From contig CAJNDS010000562.1 of the NCBI GenBank assembly GCA_905221605.1, forward strand, positions 1-30,000: a DNA stretch of 30,000 nt, written 5' to 3'. This DNA comes from Symbiodinium natans. Lineage: Eukaryota; Sar; Dinophyceae; Suessiales; Symbiodiniaceae. A model generated the notes under the pieces. That model was not told where the DNA came from and made no database searches. It saw only the letters and a program-made list of their open reading frames with translations. The position numbers and the translations under genes were made by a program. This document shows, one piece after another, positions 10,043 to 20,365 of the stretch; position 1 is the first letter of the stretch, and every line of letters begins with the position of its first letter.

Positions 10043-10380
10043 GCCCTAAACCCTAAACCCTCAGCCCGAAGCCCTAAGCCCTAAGCCGTAAACCCCAAAG
10101 CCCCTAAGCCCTTGATGGCCTTAAGCCCAAGCCCTTTAATTCCCAAACCTCTTCCAAAGCAACCAGGCCCTAATCCCTCGACCAAACCCCTAAATCCTAA
10201 ACATGAAGCCCTCAACTTAAATCCCAAAGCCCTTACGCCCTGAACCTAAGCCCGAAACCCTAACCCCCCAAAACCCGAAGCCCTAAACCCTAATCCTAAA
10301 CCCTAAACTCTAAACCCTAAACTCTAAACCCTATACCCTAAACCCTAAACCCTAGACCCTAGACCCTAACCCCCCCCCCC
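10043..10380. repeat. Degenerate CCCTAAA spacer ending in a poly-C run
   Basis: Diverged heptamers (CCCTAAG, CCCTAGA, CTCTAAA) with no pure long array, ending in a run of C at about 10369-10381. No coding frame seen. Confidence 0.7.
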
Positions 10381-10406
10381 CCACTTCCTGAGCCCAAGCA
10401 GTCTAG

Positions 10407-12667
10407 GAGCTCGCGAAGACGAAGGCTCTGCGTGCCAAAGCGCGCCTGCTGCAACAGCCGCCCGTCCACCGAGTACACAGGTAGGATAGGGCTTCGGGTC
10501 CCTAGTGGGTAGGGTTTGGGGTTTAGGGTTCAGGGTTCAGAGTTTTAGGGTCAAGGGTTCAGGGTTTAGGGTTTACGGGTCTAGGGGTTTAGGGGTTTAG
10601 GGGTTTAGGGGTTTAGGGGTTGAGGGGTTGAGGGGTTTAGGGGTTTAGGGGTTTAGGGGTTTAGGGGTTTAGGGGTTTAGGGGTTTAGGGTTTAGAGGGA
10701 GTTGGGATTTAATTAGGGTTCAGGGTTTTGGGGTTTCGGGGGGGGTTCCTGGGGTAAACCCCTCAACGCTAATGTCCGAACTGCAGGTTTGAGGGTTTTT
10801 TCTCCACTTTTTGGGGAACCCTAAACCCTAAACCCTAAACCCTAAACCCTGAACCCTGAACCCTGAACCCTGAACCCTGAACCCTGAACCCTGAACCCTG
10901 AACCCTGAACCCTGAACCCTGAACCACACCCTACACCCTAAAGCCATGCATAGAATACTTGCGGGATCGTGTTTAAGGCAGCTTTTCGGTGCCCGTTTGA
11001 GGGCCTCCTGCGCGCCTCTTGCCGTCTTGGTTTCTTGGCCAGGGTTTAGGGTTTAGGGTTTAGGGTTTGGGGTTCAGAGCCTTCCACAGTCCTTTATAGT
11101 GCTCGGCAGGTTAGATAGAACATAGGGGCGTTTCACCGGTGAAGCCTCCACTGTTCTAGCCACGGGCCCTGGGTCATAAAGATTCTTCTTGGCTTAAGGC
11201 GTGGTTTTGGGGGTTGAAGGTTAAACCCTGAACCCGAAACACTTCTATGCTCGGAAAAATCGGTCTATGGTTTTGGAACCTGGTTACTATTCTATCAATC
11301 GTTTTGGAGACGGTGTTTTTGTTTGGCCAGGGTTTCAAAAGTTCTATCTACTTAAGGATACCAGTCTTATTCCCTAAACCCTGACCGCACTGCAGGGTAA
11401 CATTATCCCCAAAACCCAAAGCACCCCAAACTGTCCACCTCTCGACCTCTCGACTTGTTGACCTCTCGACCTCTCGACCTCGCGACCCCTAACCCTCTAA
11501 ACGTTAACCGGAAACCCTAAACCCTAAACCCTGAGCCCTAAACCCTAAACCCTAAACCCTAAACCCTAAACCCTAAACCCTAAACCCTAAACCCTAAACC
11601 CTAAACCCTAAACCCTAAACCCTACACCCGAGGCAGCTCTACGCCAAGATGGATGCCCAGCCCGAGGCGCCCGAGGCGTGGATGGCCGAGCTTGAGGCGA
11701 CCCGGAGCTCAGGGTGGGGTTTAGGGTTTAGGGTTTAGGGCTTAGGGTTTAGGGTTTAGGGTTTAGGGTTTAGGGTTTGGGGTTTAGGGTTTGGGGTTTA
11801 GGGTTTAGGGTTTAGGGTTTCAGGTGCAGGGTTTGGGTTTCAGGGTTTCAGGTTGAGGGGTTGTGGTTTTCTTTTTGTTAGGTGGGGGGGGGGGGTGTTT
11901 AAGGTGGAGGGTTGAGGGTCGAGGGTTTCGGTTTAGGGTTTAGGGCACTGGACGAATCTCAGCTGAAGGACCCTAAAGCCTAAACCCTGAACCCTAAACC
12001 CTCAACCCCCAACCCTCAACCCTCAACCCTCAACGCTATATCCCTAAACCCTAAACCCTAAACCCTAAACCCTAAGCCCTAAACCCTAAACCCTAAACCC
12101 TAAACCCTAAACCTTAAACCCTAAACCCTAAACTGAGGGTTTAGGGATTTTACTCTTTCCACACCATGTCTACTTCAGGGGCCTAGATGTGCAAAGTTCC
12201 AGGATCCCAACTCAGCCGCCCCCGGGGGCTTAGGTTTTTTTGGGCTTCAGGGCTTTTAGGATTTAGGGTTTAGGGTTTAGGGTTAGGATGTGTCAGGGTT
12301 TAGGGCATGTGCATCGTTCTTCTCCACTTGCCTGTGTGGGGAAAGCCTCATTTTGTTAGCCTCTTTTGTTGTCTTAAACAGGGCCTGCTTGAAACGAAAG
12401 CAAGATGGTGCTTTAACATTGTTCTGGGGTGGGAGGGAGGGGGGGGGCTGGATGGGGGGACGGACTCGGGGGCTTAAGGAGGTTTAGGACCCGGTCGTCG
12501 ACAGCGCGAGCTGGTGTGCGCCCTTGTGCTGGGAATCCTTCGAAGCTGCAGCACTGCAGTACATGAACTGCAACAGCCGTCCAACAGATCGCTACGAACG
12601 GTTTGAGTTTTGCCGACACCAGCGCCAGAGTCATTCGTTGAGGAGACTGAGAAAACAGCTTGAATGA
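10407..12667 (+). CDS. Three phase-matched exons ending in a stop codon, unknown protein
   Basis: Exon 1, 10407-10480, follows CTAG and ends at GTAGGA (ELAKTKALRAKARLLQQPPV). Exon 2, 11633-11696, follows CGAG and ends GAG|GC (QLYAKMDAQPEAPEAWMAEL). Exon 3, 12488-12667, follows TTTAG and runs to TGA (starts DPVVDSASWCAPLCWESF, ends HSLRRLRKQLE). Phases match at both joins and all three show strong G/C third-position bias. The last exon has four cysteines and a basic tail. No family recognised. It may be the 3' end of the J-domain gene, since everything from 3157 is on the same strand and no stop plus start is evident between. A further candidate island at about 10978-11041 (QLFGARLRASCAPLAV) lies inside the first intron. 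Confidence 0.6.
10540..10925. repeat. TTTAGGGG octamer array then CCCTAAA and CCCTGAA arrays
   Basis: An octamer GGGGTTTA array (about 10571-10690) is followed by degenerate sequence, then a short CCCTAAA array (about 10817-10848) and at least ten CCCTGAA units (about 10849-10925). All lie within the intron between 10480 and 11633. Confidence 0.9.
11697..12487 (+). repeat. GC-AG intron with arrays in both orientations
   Basis: It begins GCGACCCGG and ends TTTAG directly before GACCCGG, so the heptamer GACCCGG occurs just inside the 5' end and at the start of the downstream exon. It contains TTTAGGG (about 11715-11822), a G-run (about 11883-11896) and CCCTAAA (about 12040-12133), plus unique sequence at about 12290-12480. 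Confidence 0.6.
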
Positions 12668-14499
12668 GGCGAACCCCTTCAGCTGTAACCCTAAAGCCCT
12701 AAACCCCACGCCTTAAACCCCTAACCCCTAGACCCCTAAGCTTTAAACCCCTGAGCTCTATGCCTAACGCCGTAAGCCCTAAACCATAAGAAGCCGAGTC
12801 AAGGCTATCGAAAAGACCATCTGCCCACAAAATCCGAAACCCAAAGCCCTGAACCCAAAGCCCTAAACCCTAAACCCTAAACCCTAAACCCTAAACCCTA
12901 AACCCTAAACCCTAAACCCTAAACCCTAAACCCTAAACCCTAAGCCCTAAGCCCTAAGCTCTAAGCCCTAATCAAGCCCCAGATCTACCATCTCAAGTCC
13001 GGTGGTTTAGGTTTAGGGTTTAATTAGAGTTTAGGGTTTAGAGTTTAGGGTTTAGAGTTTAGGGTTTAGAGTTTAGGGTTTAGAGTGTAGGATTTCAAGC
13101 CTTCACCCAAAGCCCTACCTTTAATCTTGAAGCCCTGAAGCTTTGCACACGGCCTCAACTCGGGCTTAGGTTCTGTTTGTCGGGTTTAGTGTTTAGTGTC
13201 TAGGGCTTCTTTAGGGATGTGTAACCCCTAAACCCCTAAACCCCTAAAACCCCTAAACCCCTAAACCCTAACCCCTAAACCCCTAAACCCCTAAACCCCC
13301 CCTAAACCCCTAAACCCCTAAACCCCTAACCCCTAAACCCTAAACCCCTAAACCTAAACCCCTAAAACCCCTAAACCCCTAAACCCCTAAACCCTAAACC
13401 CTAACTAAACCCCTAAACCCTAAACCCTAACCCCTAAACCCCAAAAAACCCCCTAACCCAAACCCCTAACCCCCTAAACCCCTAAACCCCTAACCCCTAA
13501 ACCCCCTAAACCCCCCCTAAACCCCTAAACCCCCTAAACCCCTAAACCCCTAAACCCCTAAACCCCTAAACCCCTAAACCCCCCTAAACCCCTAAACCCC
13601 TAAACCCCTAAACCCCTAAACCCTAAACCCTAAATCCTAAACCCTGAACCCTAAACCCCTAGCGTTTATGGTTTAGGGTTTCGGGTTGCGGAGTTTCAGG
13701 CTTTGGGTTGCAGAGTTTGGGGCTTTGAGTTGATAAAAGTTCAGGGTTGAGCTGTTTAGGATCGGGCTTCAAGAGTTTGGGGTATAGGTGTTTTGGGCTT
13801 AATCGTTCAAGGTTTGATGTTGAGTTGTTGGGGGTGCAGGGCTAGGGCTCAGAGTTCAGTCTTTGTTTTTTTAAATGGTGCAGCCCCCGAAACCCAAAAC
13901 CCTAAACCCTGAACTCTACCCCCTAAGTCCTAAATCCCAGAACCCTAAACGCCCCGAAGCCCTACACCCTAAACCCTAAACCCTAAACCCTAAACCCTAA
14001 ACCCTAAACCCTAAACCCTAAACCCTAAACCCTAAACCCTAAACCCTAAACCCTAAACCCTAAATCCCAGGCCCAAAGCCCTCATTGGAAGAGGAGTTCA
14101 TGGTCCCTAAAGCCTCCACCCTAAACCCAAAACCCTAAACCCTGAATCCCAAGCCCTAAAACCCTACAGCCCCAAACCCCAAACACTGTAAGCACCTTAA
14201 CCCGCAACCTTAAACCCAAACCCCAAAACCCTAAACCCCGAACCCTAAATCCTAAACCCCAAGCCCCTCAACCCCTCAACCCCAAAACCCTAAACCCTGA
14301 ACCCCTAACCCCTAAAACACCTAAACCCCGAAACCCGAAGCCCCACACCCCGAAACCCCAAATCCCAAACCCTAAACCCCAAAGCCCAAAACCCTAAACC
14401 TCAAACCCCAAAACTCCACCCCCCAAAACCCCAACCCCTAAACCCTCAACCCTAAACCCTCAACCCTCAACCCTAAACCCTAAACCCTCCACTTGCGAG
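12668..14499. repeat. Large telomere-like block, no gene seen
   Basis: Arrays: CCCTAAA about 12860-12945; alternating TTTAGGG/TTTAGAG about 13010-13085; a long, irregular CCCCTAAA octamer block about 13205-13620; CCCTAAA about 13970-14065; degenerate C-rich heptamers to 14487. Unique pieces at about 13665-13890 and 14085-14120 show no supported frame. Confidence 0.85.
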
Positions 14500-15588
14500 G
14501 CTGCGGACGACGACTTGCTGGAAGCCTTGGGGCAGCTCTTGGCCATGCGCTTGTGCCATGGCGCTGGTTTCAGAATTGTGGGTTTAGGGTTTAGGGTTTA
14601 GGGTTTAGGGTTTGGGGAAAGGGTCTTGGCTCCATGGTTCCGGTTTCGGCATTTTGGGGTCAGTTTCGAAAGGGTCTTAGGGTTTCTTTATAGGGTTTAG
14701 GGTTTAGGTTTAGGGTTTAGGGTTTAGGGTTCAGGGTTTAGGGTTTAGGGTTTTGGGTTTAGGGTTTAGGGTTTAGGGTTTAGGGCTCGGACGAAAGGGC
14801 CTTAGGATTTTTACAGGGTTTTGGGTTTAGGGTTTAGGTTTCGGCTCGAGGGATTGCATAATGCTTTGTGGTTACGGGTTCGAAAAATACAGGAACCGGG
14901 AATGAGGGGTCTAGGGTTTAGGGTTTAGGGCTTAGGCGGGCTCCTGTTGCATTGCGCGGCAACCTCCCGCCGTGTACTGGCCTCCCCCAGCTCAAAGCGT
15001 TTTGTGAGTCCTAGCCTAACTGAGCCTCAAACCCCAAATCTTAAACCCTAGTTGACCCTAAACCCTAAACCCTAAGCCCTAAACCTTAAACCCTAAACCC
15101 TAAACCCTAAACCCTAAACCCTAAACCCTAAACCCTAAACCCTAAACCCTGAACCCTGAACCCTGAACCCTGAAATCCCTAAGACTTGAAGGGTTTAAGG
15201 TTAAGGCTTCCTCAGGTCAGAGGGACATCCTAAACCCTAAACCCTAAACCCTAAACCCTAAACCCTAAACCCTAAACCCTAAACCCTGTTTGGGGTAAAA
15301 CGAGGTGGCCATGCTGGTTCCGATGATGGTGAGAAGTCTGGGGTAGGAGGGGCGTCTAGCTGGGCACCTGGGCTTAGGGTTTAGGGTTTAGGGTTTAGGG
15401 TTTAGGGTTTTCAGATCTTGGTAGCTGGGTTTCTCCTCCTTCAACCCTCAACCCTCAATGCCCTGAACCCTCATCCCTCAACAACCATGAACCGTTATTT
15501 GGTGCTCGAGCCAGCCCAGGGGCCAAAAGAAGCAGGCCAGAATGCGGGCAGGGATAATTCGGCAAGCAAGTGTTCGGCCCCAATCTAA
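14500..15588 (+). CDS. Four micro-exons ending in a stop codon, unknown protein
   Basis: Exons: 14500-14560 after TTGCGAG (AADDDLLEALGQLLAMRLCH), GC donor; 14936-15003 after CTTAG (GLLLHCAATSRRVLASPSS then KRF), GTGAGT donor; 15305-15328 after ACGAG, only 24 bp (VAMLVPMM), GTGAGA donor; 15520-15588 after GCCCAG (GPKEAGQNAGRDNSASKCSA then PI and TAA). Phases agree at every join. The first junction shows GGCG on both sides. No family recognised; upstream exons are missing. The last exon has weaker codon bias and its stop could lie within an intron instead. Confidence 0.5.
14578..14930 (+). repeat. Intron with TTTAGGG arrays
   Basis: TTTAGGG/TTTGGGG-type arrays at about 14578-14612 and 14690-14790, with degenerate stretches, between the exons ending at 14560 and starting at 14936. 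Confidence 0.85.
15050..15290 (+). repeat. Intron with CCCTAAA arrays
   Basis: CCCTAAA arrays at about 15055-15150 and 15228-15288, separated by a CCCTGAA stretch and about 50 bp of unique sequence, between the exons ending at 15003 and starting at 15305. Confidence 0.85.
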
Positions 15589-15990
15589 CCCTGAACCTTA
15601 AACCCCAAACCCTTAATTGCTTGGTTTGGGGTTTAGGGTTTAGGGTTTCGGGTTCTAGGGGTTTAGGGTTTTGGGTTTAGGGTTCGTGGCTCAGGGTTCC
15701 TTCAACTCTCAACACCCAAACCGTAAGCACGTTCGGGTTTTGGGTGTTCGGCTGTGGGCTTTCTCTCCTGAACCCTAAGGCCTAAACCCGAACCCCTAAA
15801 AAACCGTAAGCCCTAAACCCTAAACCCTAAACCCTTTTTGGCTTGAGCGTTTGGACCATGGAGTCATTGGTTCACGCAATGCTTAGGGATTTTAGGTGGT
15901 CTCAAACATTCCCAAGACCTTTGGGCGCTTAGTGGCCCCCTATGGAGTCCTTATAAGTTGTAAGGATAGAAGCATGTCAGCTCGAGATTG
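15589..15990. other. Degenerate spacer, no gene seen
   Basis: A few TTTAGGG and CCCTAAA units, then about 150 bp of unique, composition-neutral sequence leading into a minisatellite. No supported coding frame or splice-flanked island. Confidence 0.5.
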
Positions 15991-16214
15991 TCAATCTGGA
16001 CCCCAATGTTCGTGACTTTTCGGTCAATCTGACCCCAATGTTCGTGACTTTTCGGTCAATCTGACCCCAATGTTCGTGACTTTTCGGTCAATTTGGCCCC
16101 AATGTTCGTGACTTTTCGGTCAACCTGACCCCAATGTTCGTGACTTTTCGGTCAACCTGACCCCAATGTTCGTGACTTTTCGGTCCATCTGGACCAGTGT
16201 TGGTGACGTTTTGG
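15991..16214. repeat. 32-bp minisatellite, seven copies
   Basis: The unit starts TCAATCTGACCCC and contains AATGTTCGTGACTTTTCGG. Copies begin at 15991, 16024, 16056, 16088, 16120, 16152 and 16184, with a diverged partial copy from 16215. Spacing is 32 bp apart from one 33-bp and one 31-bp step. Units are nearly identical in the middle and diverge at the right end. Unrelated to the telomeric heptamer. Confidence 0.95.
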
Positions 16215-16448
16215 TCAATCTGGCACCGTTCTTGAGCACTTTTTGGTGCTTTGTAATGAAGATCCTTTTCTTAATGTTATGGGATTCTTTGGGTGGGTGG
16301 GTTTGTTCCTAAGCCTGGAACCCCCTAATGACTATAAATGCTAGAACAGTGACCCTCTAGACCCCAAACCCTAAACCCTAAGCCCTAAGCCCTGAGCCCT
16401 AAGCCCTAAACCTCGAACCCTAAACCCTAAACCCTAAACCCCTGCCAG

Positions 16449-16510
16449 GCGCAGCCGAAAGAGGCCAAGGAAGGCAACGTGGCAGCCCGGGAGGCGGTGC
16501 CGCCTCCCAC
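16449..16510 (+). CDS. Exon island (QPKEAKEGNVAARE), unknown protein
   Basis: It follows CTGCCAG and reads AQPKEAKEGNVAAREAVPPP with high G/C third positions, ending before either a GTGGGG donor at 16511 or a GC donor at about 16494 (GAG|GC). A TTTAGGG array begins at 16513. The product segment is charged and likely helical. The gene it belongs to is not defined. Confidence 0.5.
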
Positions 16511-17330
16511 GTGGGGTTTAGGGTTTAGGGTTTAGGGTTTAGGGTTTAGGGTTTAGGGTTTAGGGTTTAGGGTTTAGGGGATGAGGGTTTCGGGGTTCAG
16601 GGTTTAGGGCTTATGGCTTTAGGGGTGTAGGGGGTGCGGGGTGTAGGGTTTTAGGGGTGTAGGGGTTAGGGTTTAGGGTCAGGGCGTAGGGTTTCGGGAG
16701 TAGGGTTTACGGTTTGTGGTTGTGGGTGTTAGGTTGTTGGGTTCCTCGGGTCTTGCACGCTTTGGGGTTTTTGAAAAATGTTTGGGTTCAGGGTTTAGGG
16801 CAATGTCCTGGGGATGACAAATGAGCTTCCCCTACCCTCCTAAACCCTAAACCCTAAACCCTAAACCCTAAACCCTAAACCCTAAACCCTAAACCCTAAA
16901 TTTAAGAGCCTCCGGCTCAAGCCGCCGACCCCGCTGGAGCATAGTTGAGAGGTCTAAACCCGCTCGCATGGTTCGAAGATCATCCCAGCCTGCTCGGCAG
17001 AGTTCTGTGAAACGTTTGGGGGGGGGGTAGGGGGTAGCACCAGGACAAGCTCAAGCCACCGGCTCAAGAAAAAGACACGTGTGGGGGGGGGAGGGGGGGG
17101 TGGGGGGGTAGGGGGGGGTCAGAGGGGGAGGGGGTGGGTGCCGAAAACACTGATTTTGCTGAGGGCGCCCCTACCCCCCTGTGCTGAACCGCCTGTTTAC
17201 ACTGTGGGTGGTGCGGTCCTCCACGAAAAAATTGTGCACCGACCCCCCCCAGCCCCCCCCCGCGTTTTGGAGGGAAAGAGGGAGGTTTTCACCTCCTTTT
17301 CCCATCCAACACGCCGCCAGGGTCGGCGGA
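16511..17330. repeat. TTTAGGG and CCCTAAA arrays, G-rich tracts and an ambiguous unique stretch
   Basis: TTTAGGG about 16513-16580; variant G-rich sequence to 16800; CCCTAAA about 16838-16900; unique sequence 16903-17075 with a 13-bp near-duplicate (16915-16927 and 17049-17061); G-runs at about 17018-17026 and 17083-17135; then about 170 bp (17140-17310) with open but low-complexity frames. I cannot support a gene, although 17146-17245 (PKTLILLRAPLPPCAEPP...) stays open. Confidence 0.6.
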
Positions 17331-17497
17331 CCCTAAACCCTGAACCCTGAACCCTGAACCCTAAACCCTAAACCCTAAACCCTAAACCCTAAACCCTAAA
17401 CCCTAAACCTACGCCCTAAACCCGAAACCCTAAACCCGAAACCCCTTTTTGTACCTAGGTCTGAGGTTGCTTTGTAGAGCTGCCCACCAGGTGGATG

Positions 17498-17525
17498 CGC
17501 CGGCGGGCCTTCCGGAAGGCGGCGG
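17498..17525 (+). CDS. Possible small exon
   Basis: It follows a CCCACCAG acceptor at about 17503 and is followed by GGCGGCG|GTTTAG. Frames VDAPAGLPEGGG and WMRRRAFRKAA are both open over about 30 bp. Composition resembles the other exon islands, but the length is too short to settle the frame. Confidence 0.25.
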
Positions 17526-17866
17526 TTTAGGGTTAAGGGTTAAGGGTTTAGGGTGTAGGGTTTAGGGTTTAGGGTTTAGGGTTTAGGGTTTAGGGTGTAG
17601 GGTTTAGGGTTTAGAGTTTAGGGTCTCAGGCATCTGGGGAGTGCGCTCCTTGTTGTTTTGAAGGCTTTAGGGCGTAAACTTTTGAGGGCTGCTCTCGGGC
17701 TTAGGGGTTCCTAAACCCTCAACCCTACACCCTAAACCCCAAACCCCAAACCCTAAACCCTAAACCCTAAACCCTAAACCCTAAACCCTAAACCTTAAAG
17801 CCTAAACCTTAAAACCTAAACCCTACACCCTAAGTGACCCCAAGCCCCAAAACGACAAAACCAGAG

Positions 17867-17910
17867 GCTGGAAGTGTATCGAGCACACCTACAAGTCGGG
17901 CGCCTGCCAG
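17867..17910 (+). CDS. Exon island (WKCIEHTYKSGACQ), unknown protein
   Basis: Acceptor CCAGAG, donor CAG|GCCGAT. The phase 1 entry frame reads WKCIEHTYKSGACQ with all but one codon ending in G or C. No family recognised; the neighbouring islands are not phase-resolved. Confidence 0.45.
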
Positions 17911-18132
17911 GCCGATAGGGTCAGCTCTGTAGACTTTTGGGGTCTGGGGGTCTAGAGCTGTGGTTTCGGGTTTAGGGTTTAGGGTTTAGAAAGTTTAGGG
18001 TTGAGAGTTGAGGGTTGAGGGCGAAGGGTTGGGAGTTGAGGGTTGACACCTTAGACCTCAACCCGAAACCCTAAGCCCTGGAACTCATAAAGCGTGCACC
18101 CCAAACCCTAGACCCTTCCTAAACCCAAACAG

Positions 18133-18182
18133 GACACAGAACTGCGAACGCGGGCCACTCGGGCCTGAGCAAAACTCCTCAA
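18133..18182 (+). CDS. Possible exon with canonical GTGAGT donor
   Basis: Flanked by AAACAG and GTGAGT. Two of three frames are open: TQNCERGPLGPEQNSS and HRTANAGHSGLSKTPQ. The flanking splice signals are the main evidence. Confidence 0.35.
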
Positions 18183-18375
18183 GTGAGTTAGGGTTTGGGG
18201 TTATGGTTTTGGACCTGGGGTTTCTGTCTGAGCGTTGGTGCGGTTTTGGGGCTTCTTAGGGGAAACCGAAAACCCCTAAACCCGAATCCTTAAACCCTAG
18301 CCCTAAACCCTAAACCCTAGAAACCCTAACCCCCACCTCCCTGAACCCTTTTAGGGGCTTACAGTCGTCTTGCCC

Positions 18376-18455
18376 TGGGTTCCCTGAGAGGGCAAGACCT
18401 ATTTGCGCTTCACGAGCCCCTGGGGGCAGAAAGGGCTGATGCCGCATGGCCCGAT
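18376..18455 (+). CDS. Exon island, two overlapping open frames
   Basis: After a TTACAG acceptor one frame reads RLALGSLRGQDLFALHEP then LGAERADAAWPDL. After GAGAG another reads GKTYLRFTSPWGQKGLMPH. Both have coding-like composition, and a GC donor (ATG|GCCC) lies at about 18450. I cannot choose the frame. Confidence 0.4.
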
Positions 18456-18609
18456 TTAGGGTTTTTTGGTCTATAGGGTGTAGGGTGTAGGGTTAGGGTT
18501 TAGGGTTTAGTGTTTAGGGTTTAGGGTTTAGGGCGTTGAGGGGGAGGGTTGAGGCGTTCAGGCGTTCAGGGTTTCGGGTTTAGGCGTTTAGGGCATGGCC
18601 CAGTTTAAC

Positions 18610-18770
18610 CCCTGACCCTAAACCCTAAACCCTAAACCCTAAACCCTAAACCCTAAACCCTAAACCCTAAACCCTAAACCCTAAACCCTAAACCCTAAAC
18701 CCTAAACCCTAAACCCTAAATCCTAAACCCTAAACCCTAAACCCTAAACCCTAAACCCTAACCCTAAACC
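18610..18770. repeat. CCCTAAA array
   Basis: A nearly perfect heptamer array with one TCCTAAA unit, ending at the Gly/Ser/Thr-repeat exon. Confidence 0.95.
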
Positions 18771-18775
18771 CCTGG

Positions 18776-19116
18776 TGGCTGGGGAGCGGGACCATTTCAT
18801 GGACGAGTTCTTCGGCGTGCACGAGTGGTGGTGGTGGTGGGATTGCGTCCTCGGCGGCTACTGCGACTGGTGGTGGGGTGGAGTCCTCGGGGTCTACTAC
18901 AACGCCTGGTGGTGGCGGTGTCTACTACGATGGGTGGTGGGGTGGGATCCTCGGAGTCTACTTCAACTCCTGGGGTGATTGGAGCTCCCACGCCTCCGGT
19001 GAGTTCGCGTGGTGGTGGGTTGGTGTCCTCGGCGTCTACTACAATCGATGGTGGACTGGTGTCCTCGGTGTCTACTACGACTGTTGGTGGATTGGGGTCT
19101 TCAGGTGGTGGAGGGA
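18776..19116 (+). CDS. Gly/Ser/Thr-repeat exon with internal frame change
   Basis: An imperfect tandem of about 40-48 bp units (GGTGGTGGGGTGGAGTCCTC, GGGGTCTACTACAACGCCT) encodes GGGVESSGSTTTP-like repeats. From 18776 to about 18920 the G/S/T-rich reading is in one frame (SGGGGGIASSAATATGGG, VESSGSTTTPGGGG). From about 18925 to 19116 it is in another (GGGVGSSESTSTPG, GGGLVSSASTTIDGG, LVSSVSTTTVGG). The second frame ends at a canonical GTGAGT donor at 19117. The shift coincides with a shortened repeat unit. The alternative frames give Trp- or Arg-rich nonsense. A low-complexity secreted, cell-surface or linker segment is plausible but unproven. Confidence 0.5.
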
Positions 19117-19919
19117 AGTGAGTGGCTGGGCCCAGTGGTCGAGCACGAGAAGAGCAGTGGATGCGCGTGGTGGTCCTGAGCGTGGTAAGGGGTGTGGGGT
19201 GGAACTGAGGAGGAAAGAGGTGGATAGAGAAGTTTCACTGCCGACCGGACAGCACTCATGCTGCGCTCAGGCGATTCCGGTTAAAAAAAACCCTAAACCC
19301 TAAACCCTAAGCCCGAAGCCCTAAGCCCTAAGCCCTAAGCCCTAAACCCTAAACCCTAAACCCTAAACCCTAAACCCTTTTGGGAATCTGGGTGGTTTGT
19401 AGCGTGTAGGTATCTAGGCTGGAGGGTGAGGGGGTTCAGGGCTGCGGAACCCAATGGTGCACTTTTCTATCTGTATTTGGGTGCGGGGGCTAGCCCTATA
19501 CCCGAAACCCGAAACCCTAAACCCTAAAACCTTGAAACCCAAATCCCTGAAACTCAAAAACCCTAAAACCCTGAAACCGTAAAAGCCAAAAACCCCAAGA
19601 ACCCAAACACCCAAAACCCGGAGCCCTGAGCCCTAAACGCCCCCTGAGCGACCCCAAAGCCCCCGCAACCCAAAACCTCCCAAGCCTTTCTTGAAGCTCC
19701 TAAGCTGCACCCAGCATACTGAAACCCCCCGAAACCTAAATCCCAAAACCCTACTCGCCCCAACCGCCGTGAACTCAACCCCAAAACCCGAACCCGACTT
19801 GCAAAACCACCCCAACTTAACTGGAAGCCCTGGACTACACCCCACCTCGACTGGGTTTAGGGCATGTAGGGACGTAAGCAGTTTAGGTTTTGGGGAGATA
19901 GCCATACATAACCCCTGTC

Positions 19920-19951
<32 letters not shown>

Positions 19952-20300
19952 TGTAACTTATTTAGTCCCTATGTACGCAAATAACCCCTAAATAGCCCCT
20001 CAGGTCCCTTGTAAGGGTCCCTCCTTTAGTGTTTTGTGAATGAGGAGGCTACCCAAACCACCCTAAACCCTAAACCCTAAACCCTAAACCCTAAACCCTA
20101 AACCCTAAACCCTAAACCCTAAACCCTAAACCCTAAACCCTAAACCCTAAACCCTAAACCCTAACCCCTAAGCCCTAAACCCTAAACCCTAAACCCTAAA
20201 CCCTAAACCCTAAACCCTAAACCCTGAACCCTAAACCCTAAACCCTCAACCCCAAATCCTAAAACCCGAAATCCCAAACCCCAAGTTCTTTCTCGCGGCA
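19117..20300. other. Intron or intergenic stretch with arrays and (AT)n
   Basis: Contents: unique G-rich sequence to 19280 with a possible small exon around 19150-19185; CCCTAAA/AAGCCCT arrays about 19288-19378; degenerate heptamers 19500-19860; an (AT)n microsatellite 19921-19952; a palindromic motif GGTCCCTTGTAAGGGTCCC at about 20004-20022; and long CCCTAAA arrays about 20061-20240. Frames called in the degenerate heptamers are not genes. Confidence 0.65.
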
Positions 20301-20309
20301 AAGGTCTGT

Positions 20310-20365
20310 GAAAGCGGCCATCAAGGCAGATGCAGAGTGGAAGGGCGAGGAGCGCATGCTCGGGT
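20310..20365 (+). CDS. Exon island (SVKAAIKADAEWKGEERML), unknown protein
   Basis: It follows GGCAAAG (AG|G pattern) and reads SVKAAIKADAEWKGEERML with good codon bias. The segment is charged and helical. TTTAGGG-like sequence begins about 20 bp downstream, with GGTGTAGGG as a possible donor region. Product not recognised. Confidence 0.5.

Noticed and set aside
12290-12709. Frames 12290-12487 (+) and 12413-12709 (-)
   Set aside because: The first lies in the proposed intron and ends at its acceptor; the second is antisense to the supported terminal exon 12488-12667.
16911-17066. Relic of the dinoflagellate spliced leader (GGCTCAAG at two places)
   Set aside because: Only the last 8 bases of the leader match, which is expected by chance; the preceding bases do not fit.
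17081-17350. 89-codon + frame starting in poly-G
   Set aside because: The start is a G homopolymer and the end is telomeric repeat; only the middle could be coding, and it lacks splice support.
18775-18991. Trp-rich + frame and Thr/Arg-rich minus frame over the Gly/Ser/Thr array
   Set aside because: Tandem repeats stay open in several frames; only the G/S/T frame has plausible composition and a canonical donor at its end.
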